A stretch of 64,000 nucleotides of DNA, taken from Ectobius pallidus (lineage: Eukaryota > Arthropoda > Insecta > Blattodea > Ectobiidae). Positions 1-12,374 of the stretch are shown here, piece by piece (the first letter of the stretch is position 1; every line of letters begins with the position of its first letter). The notes under the pieces are model-generated. The model saw only the letters and a program-made list of their open reading frames with translations, did no database searches and had not been told where the DNA came from. The position numbers were made by a program, and so were the translations under genes. The stretch spans positions 149,139,265 through 149,203,264 of the forward strand of contig CAXKWD010000005.1 in NCBI GenBank assembly GCA_964059195.1, read 5' to 3'.

Positions 1-1960
1 TTTAAATAAAAAATCACATTTCAGTGAAAAAATTATGAAAAATCCTTTTTCAGTAGGCCTACTGATACAGGATGGGTATCTTGATCTAGTCTCTAGCTTA
101 ATAGGCCTAGTAGAATTTGAGAAAAGGTAGGTGGTTGTATAAGGTTATTTAACGATGGTTATGTAGTGAAACTTAGGCCTGTGACCGTCGCCAATGTACC
201 GGAATTTTGTCCCGCAGGAGTTCTTTTACATAGCAGTAAATCTACTGTCACATTTATGCACACACATAAACGACATCGACCTGGGCCAGGATCAAACCTA
301 GTGATACTAAATACGCCACCCAAGCCGACGAGAAAATGTAGGCCTACATTGTATTTAACATTATAAAGATAGGCTATTCCGTTTCCCCTTCATTATTCTA
401 TTATCGCTTATACGGCGGCTGAGACCCCCTGTCTGCTACACAAAGCGGCAACTACTCCAGCACAGGTGTATTGCGTGTGCTCTAACCAAGACTTCGCAGG
501 CGGTCATACCCTAGCAACTTCCACGTTAAAGTGATATGACGTACTTGGAAACCCAATGGTATTACCTTTGTATCAGTGTCCTTCATAACTCCGTTAGCAT
601 TGACTACAGAGGGAGACTTTCTTGTAGCAGTTTTACAACAGAAGTTCTTTTTGAAGTGAGGAAATCGAGAGCTAACCCAAAGTTGCGTTACGAAGAAAAT
701 CGTCACGAAAATAGCGGGGCTGTGACGGACTGAACAGAAAACAATCAACTCAATGAAATTAAAAAAAAAAAATAAAAAATAAAAAATTCAATGATACAAA
801 ATTTAAAAAATTTAAAAAATCCAAAATTAAAGATTTCCATAAACCCAAAATTAAAAAATCGAACAATCCAAAATTAAAAAAATCCAATAATCCAAAATTG
901 AAAAAAACGAAAAATTAAATAAATCCAAGTTTCACTTCTGTCGCGTGGCTTTCCACGCACCCGATTTTTTTATTTTGTCAATCTTATAGATGATTGATGT
1001 ATAAGATGGTTATTCCTAGTGTGATGATTATGGATGTCTTTTCTCAAAGTAACAGAATCTAAATTTTTTTGGTATGTAACAAACAAGTAAAGACATACAT
1101 ATTTATTACTGTTAAAATTATTTCTTTAATATAGGCATAGGTTATTTTTTTAAAAATTAGTATAATCATAGATTACCTATTTAATTTTTCATTTTTCTGG
1201 GTAAAATATTTTTTAAACAAAAAGAATAAGAAATGTTAAAAAATTTATAAAGGAAGCATCAAAGAATCACACATAAAAATCAGATTCATATTTTAATATC
1301 TGGTGGAGGAAACAGATTTCAATTTTGATTTAAAAATTAATGAAAGTAATTAACATATCAATAAGAAATGGAGTTATTAAAATGAATTTAAAAAAAAATA
1401 ATCGCTTTTCGTGCGAAATTTCAAGAGTCTATGACAAATAGTTTATGTAACCACTCTCAACAGTTCGGTCGTCCTTTAACTAACTCATATAATGCGCTAG
1501 AGACTTTACAACTACTTTGGAGATCCATATATAAAGCATTTCGAATCTCTGTTCATTTGAATATGTTGTTAGGGAGACAGCTCCAGAAAGAAGCGCGTTG
1601 GCCTATATATCATTGGTAAAGCCTGCCAGATCAACTTATGATATATACGGGGTACTGTAAAACTAGTACGTGCAGCTACATTAGTTGGGCAGGCGTCCAA
1701 GTGAAGCTGCGAATGGGCAACAATCTTTTTCACAGCTAATGGCATGCTTCTCTTGTCCACTCACTCACTGCTTTCCAGCTTATTGTTGCCAAACTCATGA
1801 AGAAGATAACTAGCAATTTATGACTGTATGCTGTACTCAGTTAAACAAGATGGAGTAAAATAACTGAGCAAATTTTCAGGGCGCATTGATCATGTTATGC
1901 ATGATCAATCACATAATCTATTGGCGAAATAATTATGGTTTAGCGTAGCAAAATACTTTC
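1..1960. other. AT-rich stretch without a recognised gene
   Basis: No reading frame here looks like a known protein. The octamer TAGGCCTA occurs near 54, 102 and 339. A reverse-strand B-box-like string (ggatcaaacct, about 289-299) may be the head of a decayed tRNA-derived SINE. The short open frames are not supported by any recognisable family. Confidence 0.5.
751..930. repeat. A-rich low-complexity minisatellite
   Basis: This is a degenerate tandem array of short units resembling 'aaaattaaaaaatcc', with poly-A interruptions. It has no coding potential. Confidence 0.7.
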
Positions 1961-1987
1961 AGGAATTCTTTGATAATATTCTAGTCA

Positions 1988-2281
1988 ATGAGTTTGAGCT
2001 TGTGGTACTACGACAGATGGATAGGCAGAAGAGGGCGATTTCCATGGCCTGCACGTTCTCCCGACCTCAATCCTTTGGATTTTTATCTCTGGGGGCACCT
2101 TAAACTATTGGTTTATGGAGCAGACATCCCGGATGAAGAAACTTTTCATCGACGTGTCAGGGAAGCCTGCGAAACCATTCGACACCATCCCGGAGTATTT
2201 GAAAGGGTGCGACAGTCCATGATTCGACGAGTGCAAGCATGTCGAGACGCAAGAGAAGGTAATTTCGAGCATTTGTTATGA
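1988..2281 (+). pseudogene. Tc1/mariner-superfamily transposase C-terminal fragment
   Basis: This 97-codon open frame carries RSPDLNPLDFYLWG. That is the signature around the second catalytic aspartate of a Tc1/mariner-like DDE/D transposase family that is abundant in insects. The basic segment IGRRGRF before it and the C-terminal tail (FERVRQSMIRRVQAC) also fit the end of such transposases. The N-terminal DNA-binding part and the first catalytic aspartate are absent, so this is a remnant and cannot encode an active enzyme. The stop at 2279-2281 is probably the native terminus, because terminal-repeat-like sequence follows within about 150 bp. A related fragment lies on the other strand at 8374-9013. 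Confidence 0.75.
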
Positions 2282-2339
2282 GTTTTGTGTGTTGACGTGT
2301 TATGAGTGTACCAATGTGCTAACAGTTCCTAACGAGAAA

Positions 2340-2445
2340 ACAAAATATTATGGGACCTATGTTCATATGAACTTTTTTCCTTCTTTTGGTGTAAGGAACC
2401 CACGCCTGAAGTTTTTAAAAGCATTTTTGAAACACCCTGTATATT
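2340..2445 (+). mobile_element. 3' terminal segment of the mariner-like element
   Basis: Downstream of the transposase stop, the sequence contains a stretch (gggacctatgttcatatgaa) and ends in 'tttgaaacaccctgtat'. Both resemble the subterminal and terminal sequence of the related element at 8374-9013 (gggtccga... and tttgaaacactctgtat). I infer the element's right end is near 2445. The left end was not found. Confidence 0.5.
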
Positions 2446-4559
2446 GCCTAAGGAATCATTTCAATCTCTTGATAAAGTTATACAAGGGTTATTATTGGAG
2501 GTTTCATTTCAATACAGGAACACAGTTTTCTGAAGAATAACTTATATAAAAAATGCTTTTTAGTACCTGCTCTCTAAAACAGCAACTTTTCGGACTGGTA
2601 AAACACCAAAAATTGCATTTTAGCGACCTAGGCCGCTAAAATTTCATAAAACTGCATTTAAAAAGCAGTTTTATATGCCTAGGACGCTAAAGTCGTCATG
2701 GCAATCTGAAAACAAAATCCAGATGGTATTGACCAGTCAACTTTAACACGGATTTAAGCATGTTTCGGTCATAAAACAAGAAATTTCGGCCAACAACTTT
2801 TCACATCTTGATTCACAATTGAAACATTGCTTACCATGGATGCACCAGCATTTAATTGCAAATATATTCCTTCTCATAGTCTACCGCTGCCGAGATTTTG
2901 CTGGCAGCAGCTCCAATTCAATGTTTCTGGCTTGGTTTGAAATTTCCTCGGTATTATCACTCTAATTTTCTTAAGTTTTCATAAATACTAGCTAGTATAC
3001 AATATTATTTACAAACACGCGACTCAAATATCAATTAGGCATACCGCATTTCGTATTGGTACGGTTCATTGTTGTTCTGCGATTCAAGCGGCAGTTAGAA
3101 TATGACGTTAACAAATGGCTGACTATACCTTTCATTATAATTATTTATCCGGGATTTTATTTCATTTCATATAATTTAGAGATCTTTTACAAAAATATTG
3201 TATATACCACGTATGCAAAAACTTTATCGAATTCATCTTGTATTTTGGCCTCGGCTTACGCCTCGGCCGCTATACTACATTCGTCCGCTTAAGCATTATT
3301 TTGATACATAATTACCAATTACCACTGACCTCATTACTACCTCTTAGACCCACAGATTTTATGTAATATTACACGAAATATAAATTTGTCCATAATTATT
3401 TTTTTATTGGATATTAAAAAACTGCTGTATGCCGCAGTTTATACAACAATTTAAAGGATTAAAACATAACTGAAGGAGAAATTAAAAGAGACATAATTCC
3501 TTGTATTTGGTATATCAGGAAAAACTGTTTCTGAAATGTCTCTTCTCTCTTTAAAGGAGCTATAGAATTTGTTAAGCAAGCAGAAAACAAAATGAACAAA
3601 ATAAGCTAACATTATCCACCCCCTGCAATTGCATTCTCTAGATAAATTTTATAACTATTCAATAACTAATGTTGGATTTGCAAAAGCAATTTTTAAAATA
3701 AAAGAACACAAGCTACAATAAATAAATTTCCAGAGACAGCATATTTCTAGAGCAGACATTGACTAGGCAACCAGAATGGTGTCTGATACAAAAATAAATA
3801 GAAAAATAGCAAAGTTACTGTCAAATTCAGGTACAGGTTAATTCAACGTCCGGCAAAAAGAACACCTTTGGCAATATTTTTTAGCCGAATTTGAGAGATG
3901 AAATTCAAAAAGTGTAAGACGACTTCAGTCTTAGGGTTAAACTAAGAAGGGAGATAGAAGTTATAACTGAAAAAGTGGATGAGGTATCTTATTTGTTTTG
4001 AGAATTTGAACTTTCACACTTAATACACCGTGAGGATTCTGAGTGTTGAGCCCAGAGCTAGAGAGAATAAATATAAATGGTCCCCGAGAATTATTCGGAG
4101 AGTTCGAAATACTAAATCTTGCTCATATTATACTTTGGGGGATGCATTTCATTCAATTGATGTTTGCTATTGGCGCCCAACATATGGGCAAGCATGGGCA
4201 TATCAACAAGTGGTTTTACAGAGTTGGACACTAGATGGAACTCGAGCTCTGAAATCAATACGTACCCCTGCATTGCAGCGCTTTACGAACTCTATGTCGA
4301 AAACATGAACTCTTTGTATTCGTCTGCTTACAAATTAAATTTTCCAATTGATTTAAGCCGGAACTGTTGGAGAAGTGAGTGATTTTATAAAACAATATCA
4401 CTGCATTTATTTCGATATACCTCTTCAATAACATAATACACGGCATAGGATATTATTTTTGTCTTAAAGCTAAAACGTTTTCAATATACGAATGAGTTCT
4501 TCATTAAAACAGTATGTTTAAAGTACAAAGATTTTCAAATAGGCAAATGACTGACTGGC
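2446..4559. other. No gene recognised
   Basis: This is AT-rich sequence. A perfect 10-bp hairpin lies at 2646-2674 (ATAAAACTGC pairing with GCAGTTTTAT). The peptides at 3056-3292 and 4030-4382 match no family I know. Confidence 0.4.
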
Positions 4560-4925
4560 TTTTTCCTGTAACCCTTACGGTGGGGCATAGGGTCCCCAAT
4601 TGGTGTTTTCAGTACCTGGATTAATTTTGTTACTCTTATATCCTGCGAGAGAGGACAGAGGGTCAGTTGGTAAACCCATCGCCTCACAAAACTCTTTCCG
4701 GAAACTAAAGTATTACTTGGACGAGAAAGGGCCGAGAAATTTTATCAAGAGACTCTAATTTAGGGTTAGAGTTATTTTACATGCCCTAAATCTACGACAT
4801 GTCTCCCAGCGCAAAGTCCTTCCCTCCGTACACAGGATTTTTTACACCCTTCGACCACGGTCGGGTTTGATCCAACGACGTTCGGATCTAGAGGCGGGCA
4901 CGCTACCTCTACACCACGCTAAGTT
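4560..4925 (-). mobile_element. tRNA-derived SINE, family S2, copy A
   Basis: Read on the minus strand from about 4925, it begins with a tRNA-like promoter. An A-box-like 'tggtgtagaggtagcgtgcc' is followed by a B-box-like 'ttggatcaaaccc'. The body then shares long blocks with two other copies, including 'gacaaaatttctcggcc'-type sequence and 'ttacttgg'. The other copies are a 5'-truncated one at 17599-17813 and one on the + strand at 50400-50785. It is noncoding and needs a partner LINE to move. Confidence 0.7.
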
Positions 4926-5329
4926 ATCTACAGAGTGCTTCAAAAAAATGTATACACACTTTGAACTGTCATAGAAAATTTATTTCCCATTCTACAAGGT
5001 TAAATTTCTGGGAGAAAGTAGGCTAATGTTATATTTCTTCAACAGGTGGCAGCATAATAGTTTCAACAATCGTCCAACAATCGTGCCAATAATCATCCTA
5101 CAACGAAATCCATTTCCGAGTTAAGCTCCAGATCGATTCGTTAATGAGGGCTTACGGAAGGACAAAGGTCTTGTTTGATAAGCATATATGAAGGAATATG
5201 TGGGTAGTGTTATTTGTCAAAGCCCAGTGCATTGCAACTTCGAAAGCCGTATATGAATACTGAAAAAAATAATATGTTGTCATGAAAACTGAGCTGCATT
5301 TGATAATTCTAATAAATTACCATAAAGAG

Positions 5330-5515
5330 CCACTAAATTGGGCATTATTTCGGTACTGGTCAACCGATTTGGTCCAATATCAATAGGCATCTTCCCATGG
5401 AAGTTATAAGTACGTATACCAAGTTCCGTGAAAATTTTATAAATCATATTTGACACACGGATAGACAGACGGACAGAGATTTTCCCGTCCACCACACAGT
5501 CTCAGAAAATACCAT
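5330..5515. repeat. Dispersed repeat ending in a GACAGACGG-type tract
   Basis: It is similar to 38110-38330. Both contain 'tcaacc.gttt/cggtcc', 'atcaatagg', a 'gtgaaaattttata' block and a short GACAGACGGACAG tract followed by 'cccgt.cacca'. The family is noncoding and unclassified. The peptide on the minus strand is incidental. Confidence 0.5.
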
Positions 5516-5629
5516 GGTGGCACTTAATGAAAGCATTGTCAGAAATTTAATTGTATTTAAAACTGTTGCATTTTATTCACTTTATAAGTAGCCTTACAAC
5601 AACAGCGATATTAAAAAGGACAATCTATA

Positions 5630-6245
5630 TTAATAAAAGGAAGTGTCTGTCTGTCTGTCTGTCCGCGATGCCCAGCGAAATCTACTGAACGCAGAGATCT
5701 GAAATTTTAAACATAGTTGGACTGAAGGGTCGGAAAATGCACCTCGAAGCCGGAATTTTAATTTTCGCTTTCGTTTTTGAGTTATGAGTGAAAAACAGGC
5801 AAAAAAAAACGTACATTTTTTGCGTTTTCGAAGCATCAGTTTTTGTTATACATTTCGATGTCAAATCAATTACAGTTGGCTTTGGCTATTTTTGTCATAC
5901 CTTGGAAATAAAACTTTCGCGATCGCTTGAATGTTGTAAGCTCACCCTGGTCGATTCATTTGTTTATAATGTCAAGGCACGCAGACATATGAAATTTTTA
6001 ACCTACACCGAAGAGGGATAATCAATATAGGCCTAAATATGGTCAAACATTGTTCGATTTGGACGAAACTCACTATACAGGGGTTTTCTGGGCCAAGGAA
6101 CTCGAATCTGAGGTCGCTTTTACCAGGCGACGCTGTCTAATCGTGGTATGTTGTCCACGTGATTTAGGTGTTAATAAATATAATTATTTAACTATTATGC
6201 TCTTAATTTTTAGTTTTGGAAATAAGCCGCGGGCACATGCTAGTC
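5630..6245 (+). repeat. Dispersed repeat family R1, copy on + strand
   Basis: This repeat starts with a TGTC tandem tract (5645-5664) and ends with 'ccgcgggcacatgctagt'. Much of it recurs inverted at 54767-55740, and its terminal part at 14520-14745. A frame at 6050-6210 encodes FDLDETHYTGVFWAK; nearly the same peptide is open in the 55 kb copy, although the two differ at DNA level. The sharp 'gcggGCACatgctagt' edge suggests a transposon end. No transposase or reverse transcriptase is visible, so the class is unresolved. Confidence 0.6.
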
Positions 6246-8373
6246 TTTGATAACATCACATTTATTTGGACATAGTTTCAATTACTGGATTTAACTTCTA
6301 ACTTGTAATGATCATGTATAACACCTCATGTAAATTTCACTAATTCTAATATATCCAAATTATCTGTTCACATATATCTAGAAACTATGATTAAATTCCT
6401 TCTCTTATTCAATATCGAGAATCGAGTTATTACTCGATAGCAGAGGAGAATACTAGAATCGACTTTGCCCTCTGTCCTGCAGCGCCATAGGTGTAGAGCT
6501 TAGGAACTTATCGGGATAAGTCAAGAGCGCCTCTACCGTAGGCTGTAGGAACTAGGTGTCTGGACGTAGTTTAACGATTCTGTTGTTCTTTGTACTCCAA
6601 CCCTTCTTCCTTCGCAGCTGCAATACTCACTCTGTTTATTGCAAGTTTCTAATTTAATGATAGCAGAAATCGAGTTACCCCTTTTATCGAATTAAGCCTA
6701 CATCTGATGTTTCTTAGATTGAAAACGAAACATAGGAGTCTTGTTCTTCTCATTAGAGTCGGCTCCAGCCTCCAAGCAAATTTAGGAAAACAGAAGATCG
6801 AATTTGGTGTTCCCAAGGTTCCATACTAGGGCTAATCATATTTTTAAGTTATAGGCTAGTGCAGTATAAGAAATAACATGTACGGATATAGTTCAATAAC
6901 AACGCAATAGCGAATCTTATTTGAACAGAGAACGCTTCATATCCGTGACATATTGCATAAACAATCGGAAACAAACTCGGGTTTTGTATGCTGATGAGAC
7001 CACCAGCCTCTCCAAAATCATGCCCAATCCTATTGTATATACTCCTCTAGACCCCTAGTTCGATTCCCGCCCAGGACAAATATACCTTTATAGAATGTAA
7101 CCTTTAATTGCCGGGGCCGCCAGTATGACGTCGAAAAAAAGTACTCATATTTGCCCACTTACCTAAATTACAATTATAATATATAAGTGAAATTATAATG
7201 ATGCTTTACCTTAAAAAATGCATGTTATTTCTTATACTGTACTAGCCTATAATAAAAATGCCATTCCTAAAATACATTTGTTCCATTGAATTTTTTCAGT
7301 GTATTTTAAGTTAACTTCCACCGTCATAGTAACATCATTTAAAACGTCAATCAATTCTAAATCAGCTTATTGAATCCAGCCTGTTGTTTTAAGGGGGTAT
7401 GTTAATGGAAATATGCTCACTTTAAATCCTTTGTTCTCATTTTTGTAGTTAAGGTTTTCAACGTCATGCAGGAACTTAAAATACATGCACCTCAATGCAA
7501 GGGGTTATTTTTTGTAATAAAAAAACGAATAAAATCTATTACATTAGATGGAGTGGCCAATATATATAAGAAGAAAGGCTTGCCATGAAATTGCAACTTC
7601 TCTCAATAGCCATTAGAGATTGAAATATTTTATTTATTGATAATAGATTATGTCATTGTGTTCTAGGACCTACACATGGAGTGAGCAATTCTATAGATTC
7701 TTTTGTTCTATCCATTTTCGAATAATCTGTTGCTATTGAGGTTTCTTTCATCCTAATGCACAGATTAAACTTATTTAATTTATTGTAGATCCTAAAAGTC
7801 AATTTAGTAAGAGACAAAATTCTTGAAAATTTCAATTTCACTTATTTTATGAGTGGAAGCATATTTTCGAATATTACCCAAATCCTTTAGTTAGTGTACG
7901 ATTAATAGGGCTATGTTGTGAATTGCTGTTTTAATATAGAAATCTCTTTATAATAAATTGCTTAGTCTGTAGAAGAAAGCTATTGAAAAGTTCCTTAAAG
8001 TAATGGCTCCCTTAATGTAGGATAAGTGCAGGATTGGATATTTACATACCATGAATCATCCTCACCATTTCATCCTGTATTTCCATTTAAATTAGCCTAA
8101 TATCAGTTGAAATTTACTCCATAAAATACACTAACAAGAGAAATTATTGGCCTATCCTACTGTATAGACGCAGATCCAGATATCCTGATATGGCCTTGCA
8201 GCTTGCAACAGAGCTGGAAAAATTGTATTTTATGAAGTTAATCGTCAACGTTCTGAAGCCAGGCTTCTTGAAATCGATGAGATTCCTGCTTATTTATATT
8301 CCTACCAAATACAAGGCTAACAAATGAGAGGTATGGAAACATTCCTTCCATTTAGAGGGTAAAATTAAGTTAC
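6246..8373. other. No gene recognised
   Basis: This is AT-rich sequence with a B-box-like string near 7049-7062 (tagttcgattcccg), probably a decayed tRNA-derived SINE head. Nothing else is assignable. Confidence 0.4.
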
Positions 8374-9013
8374 ATAAACATGGGTCCGAAAATACGTTAT
8401 TTCCTTATTTAGAGTCCTATCTCTACACTTGCACCATTTAGCAGAATACTTGAAAACAGAACTGTGGAAAACAAAAATCATAGGAATTGGTAATCAAAAG
8501 CAAAACATCAAATTAAATACTGAGAATATCCTCTGTTAGCATGGAAACATCCGTCAACCCGCCGACGCATGGACTCCCTGATGCACTGATGTATCATGTA
8601 TCCCTGGAGTATCTCGTATTTTTAAATGCACCACAAATAAAAATAGAATGCATTCAGGTCAGGCGATCGTGGAGGCCAGGTAACTAGTCCACCTCTTCCT
8701 ATCCATTTATCACGGGACCGTTTATTCAGAAACTGACGTACAGAGAGGCCGAAGTGAGCAGGAGATTCATCGTGTATGAAGTACACGTCCCGTCGCATTC
8801 TTAATGACACCTGTTCCAACAGGAGAGGTAAATGTACTCTTCAAGTACCTTCGTCCATCGAGATGATTTGGCAGTGCATACAATCTCGCCAAACCATTAA
8901 TGCCGGCCAAAGCATTTTTCGGACCCACGTTCATATATAATTTCACTCTCTATATGTAAGGAAGGTTTCCATAAAGTTTTCGCTCACTTTCTTTGAAACA
9001 CTCTGTATAACAG
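8374..9013 (-). mobile_element. Degenerate mariner-like element with transposase remnant
   Basis: The minus-strand frame at 8622-8819 encodes VYFIHDESPAHFGLSVRQFL and then IGRGG and RSPDLN. These are the HD..PAHF motif (first visible catalytic aspartate here) and the SPDLN motif of Tc1/mariner-like transposases. The match continues upstream to about 8890 after a frameshift (LPNHLDGRRYL, then HLPLLLEQ in another frame). Subterminal inverted repeats flank the remnant: 'catgggtccgaaaata' at 8383-8398 and its complement near 8922-8938. The outer end resembles the terminus at 2427-2445. LN(P/A)F replaces the usual LNPLDF, and the protein is frameshifted, so it is inactive. Confidence 0.65.
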
Positions 9014-9481
9014 TAACCTTTGCTTGTATGCCGCTAGGGTGTCTTCAATTCTTTTTGAGTTGTAGAATTTGAGGCGAGGTCAAGGCCGAGGCAATTCCAA
9101 TGGTCGCACGCTCATCTGCCTCCCTTACTCCTTATGATCTGAGCTTCCTCAATCGGTTTTACGAAACTGATTTGAATATCTGCAATATAATGACCGGATT
9201 GTCTGAAAGATTGTTATTCGCAAGATAAACAGCTCAACATCGCTGTCGGAAGGTGTAATGACTAAATCACTGCTCTTGAACTAGAAAGTATACTTAAGGA
9301 TTCAGAATTTCCACATAAATCACACATGGCACTTCATCAATGTCATGGAAAGCACAAGACAATAAAAATGTAAAAAAAGGAAGAAAAAGTACGATAAAAT
9401 AAAAATTCCTAGACAAAAAATTCTGACGGAATACATTTAAACACATTTTACAAATGGATATAATATATGCATTAATGAACC
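9014..9481. other. No gene recognised
   Basis: This is AT-rich sequence. The peptides in this stretch have no recognisable motif. Confidence 0.35.
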
Positions 9482-9640
9482 ACAGATTATTGTCTCTGTT
9501 GGACATTACAATGAGAATATTATAGGAGAAATATTCCTCTGACACTGGAATTTGAACCCAGTACATTACACGAGAATATCATAGGAGAAAAATTCCTCTG
9601 ACACTGGAATTTGAACCCACGACCTATAGCTATCCATGCC
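9482..9640 (-). mobile_element. Two tandem tRNA-like SINE heads, family S4
   Basis: On the minus strand, two adjacent copies contain 'ggttcaaattcc' (B-box-like) followed by 'gtgtcagaggaat.tttctcctat.atattctc'. They run head to tail, at about 9482-9562 and 9563-9640. Confidence 0.6.
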
Positions 9641-9735
9641 ACTACCACTGGTAGAGCAGTGGCATGATAGCCAAAGGTCCTGGGATCAAATCCCAGCGTC
9701 AGAGGAACTTTTCTCCTATAATATTCACATTTTAT
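9641..9735 (+). mobile_element. tRNA-like SINE head, family S4, inverted neighbour
   Basis: This is the same family in + orientation. It has an A-box-like 'tggtagagcagtggca', a B-box-like 'ggatcaaatcc', then the 'gtcagaggaac' body. Together with the preceding copy it forms a near-palindrome centred around 9640. Confidence 0.6.
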
Positions 9736-9814
9736 AAAATTTGGTAGATGAAAACTTTTTCACTCTCTAACATCAATACGGGTCCAATCATTTTATTAAA
9801 AGGCATTAATATAA

Positions 9815-10261
9815 ATATGAGTCCACCGCTGTGGCTCAGGGGATGCGTTCAATCCTCTCACGCAGCGGGCCCGGGTTCGATTCCTGGTCGGGACAAGTTA
9901 CCTAGGTGAGGTTTTTCCGGGGTTTTCCCTCACCTTTGAGACAAATGTCGGGTAACTTTAGGCCCTTGTGGTCCCCGGATATCATCTGGCCGTCATTATC
10001 ATCTTCATCCCCATCCTCGCCTTGTTCTGAGTGAGTGTGTGTGAATGGTGTGTATCGTCCTATGTGTTCGTGTTGTCTCGGAGGTGGCCCCGGCATTGGG
10101 CTGATCACTCATCCGGGGAGGCCCTCCATGTCCTTGTCTGGTCAAAAAAGTATGTATGTGATCCAAAGATAATCCCTCTCCCGACAGGTCGCGGGCCTGT
10201 AAGGCCCGGGCGGCTTGGGTCGCTTAAATCCTAAAAGGGAGAGGTAAAACTACGAGAAAGA
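9815..10261 (+). mobile_element. tRNA-derived SINE, family S1, copy A
   Basis: The A-box-like tggctcagggg (9832-9842) and the B-box ggttcgattcc (9874-9884) mark a tRNA-like head. A body of about 380 bp ends in 'aaactacgagaaag'. It is nearly identical to a copy on the opposite strand at 49182-49627; shadow peptides of the two differ at about one residue. Possible 10-bp target duplications 'attaatataa' lie at 9805-9814 and 10262-10271, but the AT-rich context makes these weak. Confidence 0.85.
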
Positions 10262-10452
10262 ATTAATATAATATAATATATTATAATGAATATTAATATA
10301 TATTATGTATATTTTAATATATTAATATATTTTAATTAATATATTATAATGTATAATGTATAATTAACATATTATAATGTATATTAATATATTATATATT
10401 TTTTAATATATATATATTAATTAATATATTATAATATATATTAATATAAATA
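10262..10452. repeat. AT-only tandem array
   Basis: Nearly pure A/T, built of 'taatatattaatatattataatgta'-like units. It probably expanded from the SINE tail. Confidence 0.8.
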
Positions 10453-10454
10453 CA

Positions 10455-10620
10455 GAATATTGTTTCTGTTGAACGTTACATGATAATATTTTAGAAGAAA
10501 CGGATCATTCATAGGAGAGAGATTCCATCTGGTGCTGTGAATCGAACCCTGGCGAACTCGTTCGAGTTCCTGCTGTGTCAAAGGAATTTTTCTTTTAAAA
10601 ATTATCATATTTTATAGAGC
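10455..10620 (-). mobile_element. tRNA-like SINE head, family S4, third minus copy
   Basis: It shares 'ctgttgaacgttacatgataata', 'aggagagagattcc.tctg' and a reverse B-box 'tgaatcgaaccc' with the copies at 9482-9640. Confidence 0.5.
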
Positions 10621-10862
10621 AATTAAAAGTCTGACGTAATCTACAGAACTGATAGTATTTAAGGTTAAATGATTCATTTCATGATTTTGCCGTAGATAAT
10701 TCTTCTTTTTAACCGACTTAAAAAAAGGGTCTCATTTCGGTTGTATTTTTTTTATGCTTGTTACCTCACAATTCCGACATTTATGAACCGATTTGGAAAA
10801 TTCTTTTTTTGTTTGGGAGAGTATACTTTCCGGTTGGTCTCATTTAAATTTGAAGAAAAAAT

Positions 10863-11172
10863 ACCACCTCTAAGGGGGAAATAAGGATGAAAAAATAAAG
10901 GATGGAATTTTTTATGGGTTCGAATTTTATTTATAATTTAGTAATGTATCTATGAGAAAATATACATATAAATAAATACACATGAAGAAGCAAATAAACA
11001 CATAAATGTGGAATAAGGATGAAAAATAGGGGATGAAATTTTTTATGGGCGCGAATTTTATTTATAATTTAGTAGGGCCTAATGTATCTACGAGAAAACA
11101 TACATATAAATAAATACATATGAAGAAACAAATAAACACGTATTATGAAGACAAATTACCACCCCTAAGGGT
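10863..11172. repeat. Tandem duplication, period about 130 bp
   Basis: Units begin near 10881 and 11013 with 'ataaggatgaaaaa' and share 'gaattttatttataatttagta' and 'tacatataaataaataca'. A third partial unit starts near 11159 with 'accacccctaaggg', which matches the start of the array at 10863. The unit is noncoding. Confidence 0.75.
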
Positions 11173-11339
11173 GAAAAAATGGAAGATGAAGTAAATTTAA
11201 ACAAAAATTAAATAAAGGGTTCTAACTTCAAATGAAAGGGTACCGTCGAACTGATCTGATGATGAAAACATCCAAAACATCGTATGCTAGTCGTGTTTGG
11301 GCTTATTTCAAGTCGGGTTTTTTTGTTAAAATTCTGTTC

Positions 11340-11860
11340 GACCATTTTATAATATGTATTACATGTGACGTAACGGTATCTTAACGATAGCCAATTTGAA
11401 ACATATTTTCATAATCGATATGTGTGATATCGATTATACGGAACGATCAAATAGCCTGTATTCAAAATAAAATCAATTATATTCGTATTAATTTTAATTT
11501 TATACTAAAATGAGTTCTTATCATCTATTAAAATATCCGTTCGTTTCAAAAGGCAGCCAAAAGCAAGCTTCGACTTAACCGTACGCAATCTCTCGCAGAA
11601 GACGATAACTACGTGTACTTGCTAACAGCTGACTGTGCGATCAGCCGATTTTTTTATGAGCCTAAAATCTCGAACATTTAGTTATGGTTGAACAAATACA
11701 GTCGTATGCAACATGTGTATTTTTATCAAATGTTTGAGGCAATAAACGTAGAGCATACAAATGAATTTTGCCTATTAAACGCTATTATAGGAAAGATGAG
11801 TTTGTTATCATAAATTTTTTTCACTTCAAATAGATATTTTGTTTAGCCAATGTTCAATTC
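11340..11860 (+). repeat. Dispersed repeat family D1, copy 1
   Basis: It shares blocks with 47050-47500 (for example 'aaaataaaatcaatt.tattcgt' and 'acatttagttatggttgaac') and, inverted, with 50850-51260 (the 'accgtacgc', 'ctcgcagaa', 'gatcagccgat' blocks). It is an unclassified interspersed repeat. Confidence 0.55.
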
Positions 11861-12374
11861 TGATATAGTAGAACATGCATGACATGTTCTTTCTTTTTAT
11901 TATTATTTCTCCAGGTATTGATTACAAATTAGTTATATTTTCTTTTATTTGTATTTAATAGTGTATTCAATTTAACAGTGCATTTAATAATAATATTTAA
12001 TATAAACAACTGAACTGTGCCCGAGCACGAGCGCTCGCTCATTCGGGTGGTCTTGTGTTGTATAAAATTTATATAATAAATAAATAAATAAATAATATAT
12101 TATTCGGACACATTTGTGCAGATTGTATGATACAAAAAAAAAACTTTTTCTTATTCAGTTGAATTTATACTCCTTTTATCATCGAAGTTCATCAGGAGTT
12201 CATCAGGAGTTCAGTATCTGTGTCTATACAGTAGGGCATGCAGCTACTGATTGTAAACTATTTTCTAAACTTGGTTTATGTCAGTAAGTTTCAACTAATA
12301 GCAATTTAAACGAATATGGTACAGGCTCAAATAGCCAAAATGTTACCTAGTTATCCAATTCGGTTTTTGTTTTT

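Noticed and set aside
9832..9884. Functional tRNA gene
   Set aside because: A and B boxes are present, but there is no cloverleaf with a matching acceptor stem, and a second near-identical copy with target duplications shows it is a SINE.
10031..10234. 67-codon peptide conserved at 49219-49416
   Set aside because: It is the incidental translation of SINE family S1, not a gene.
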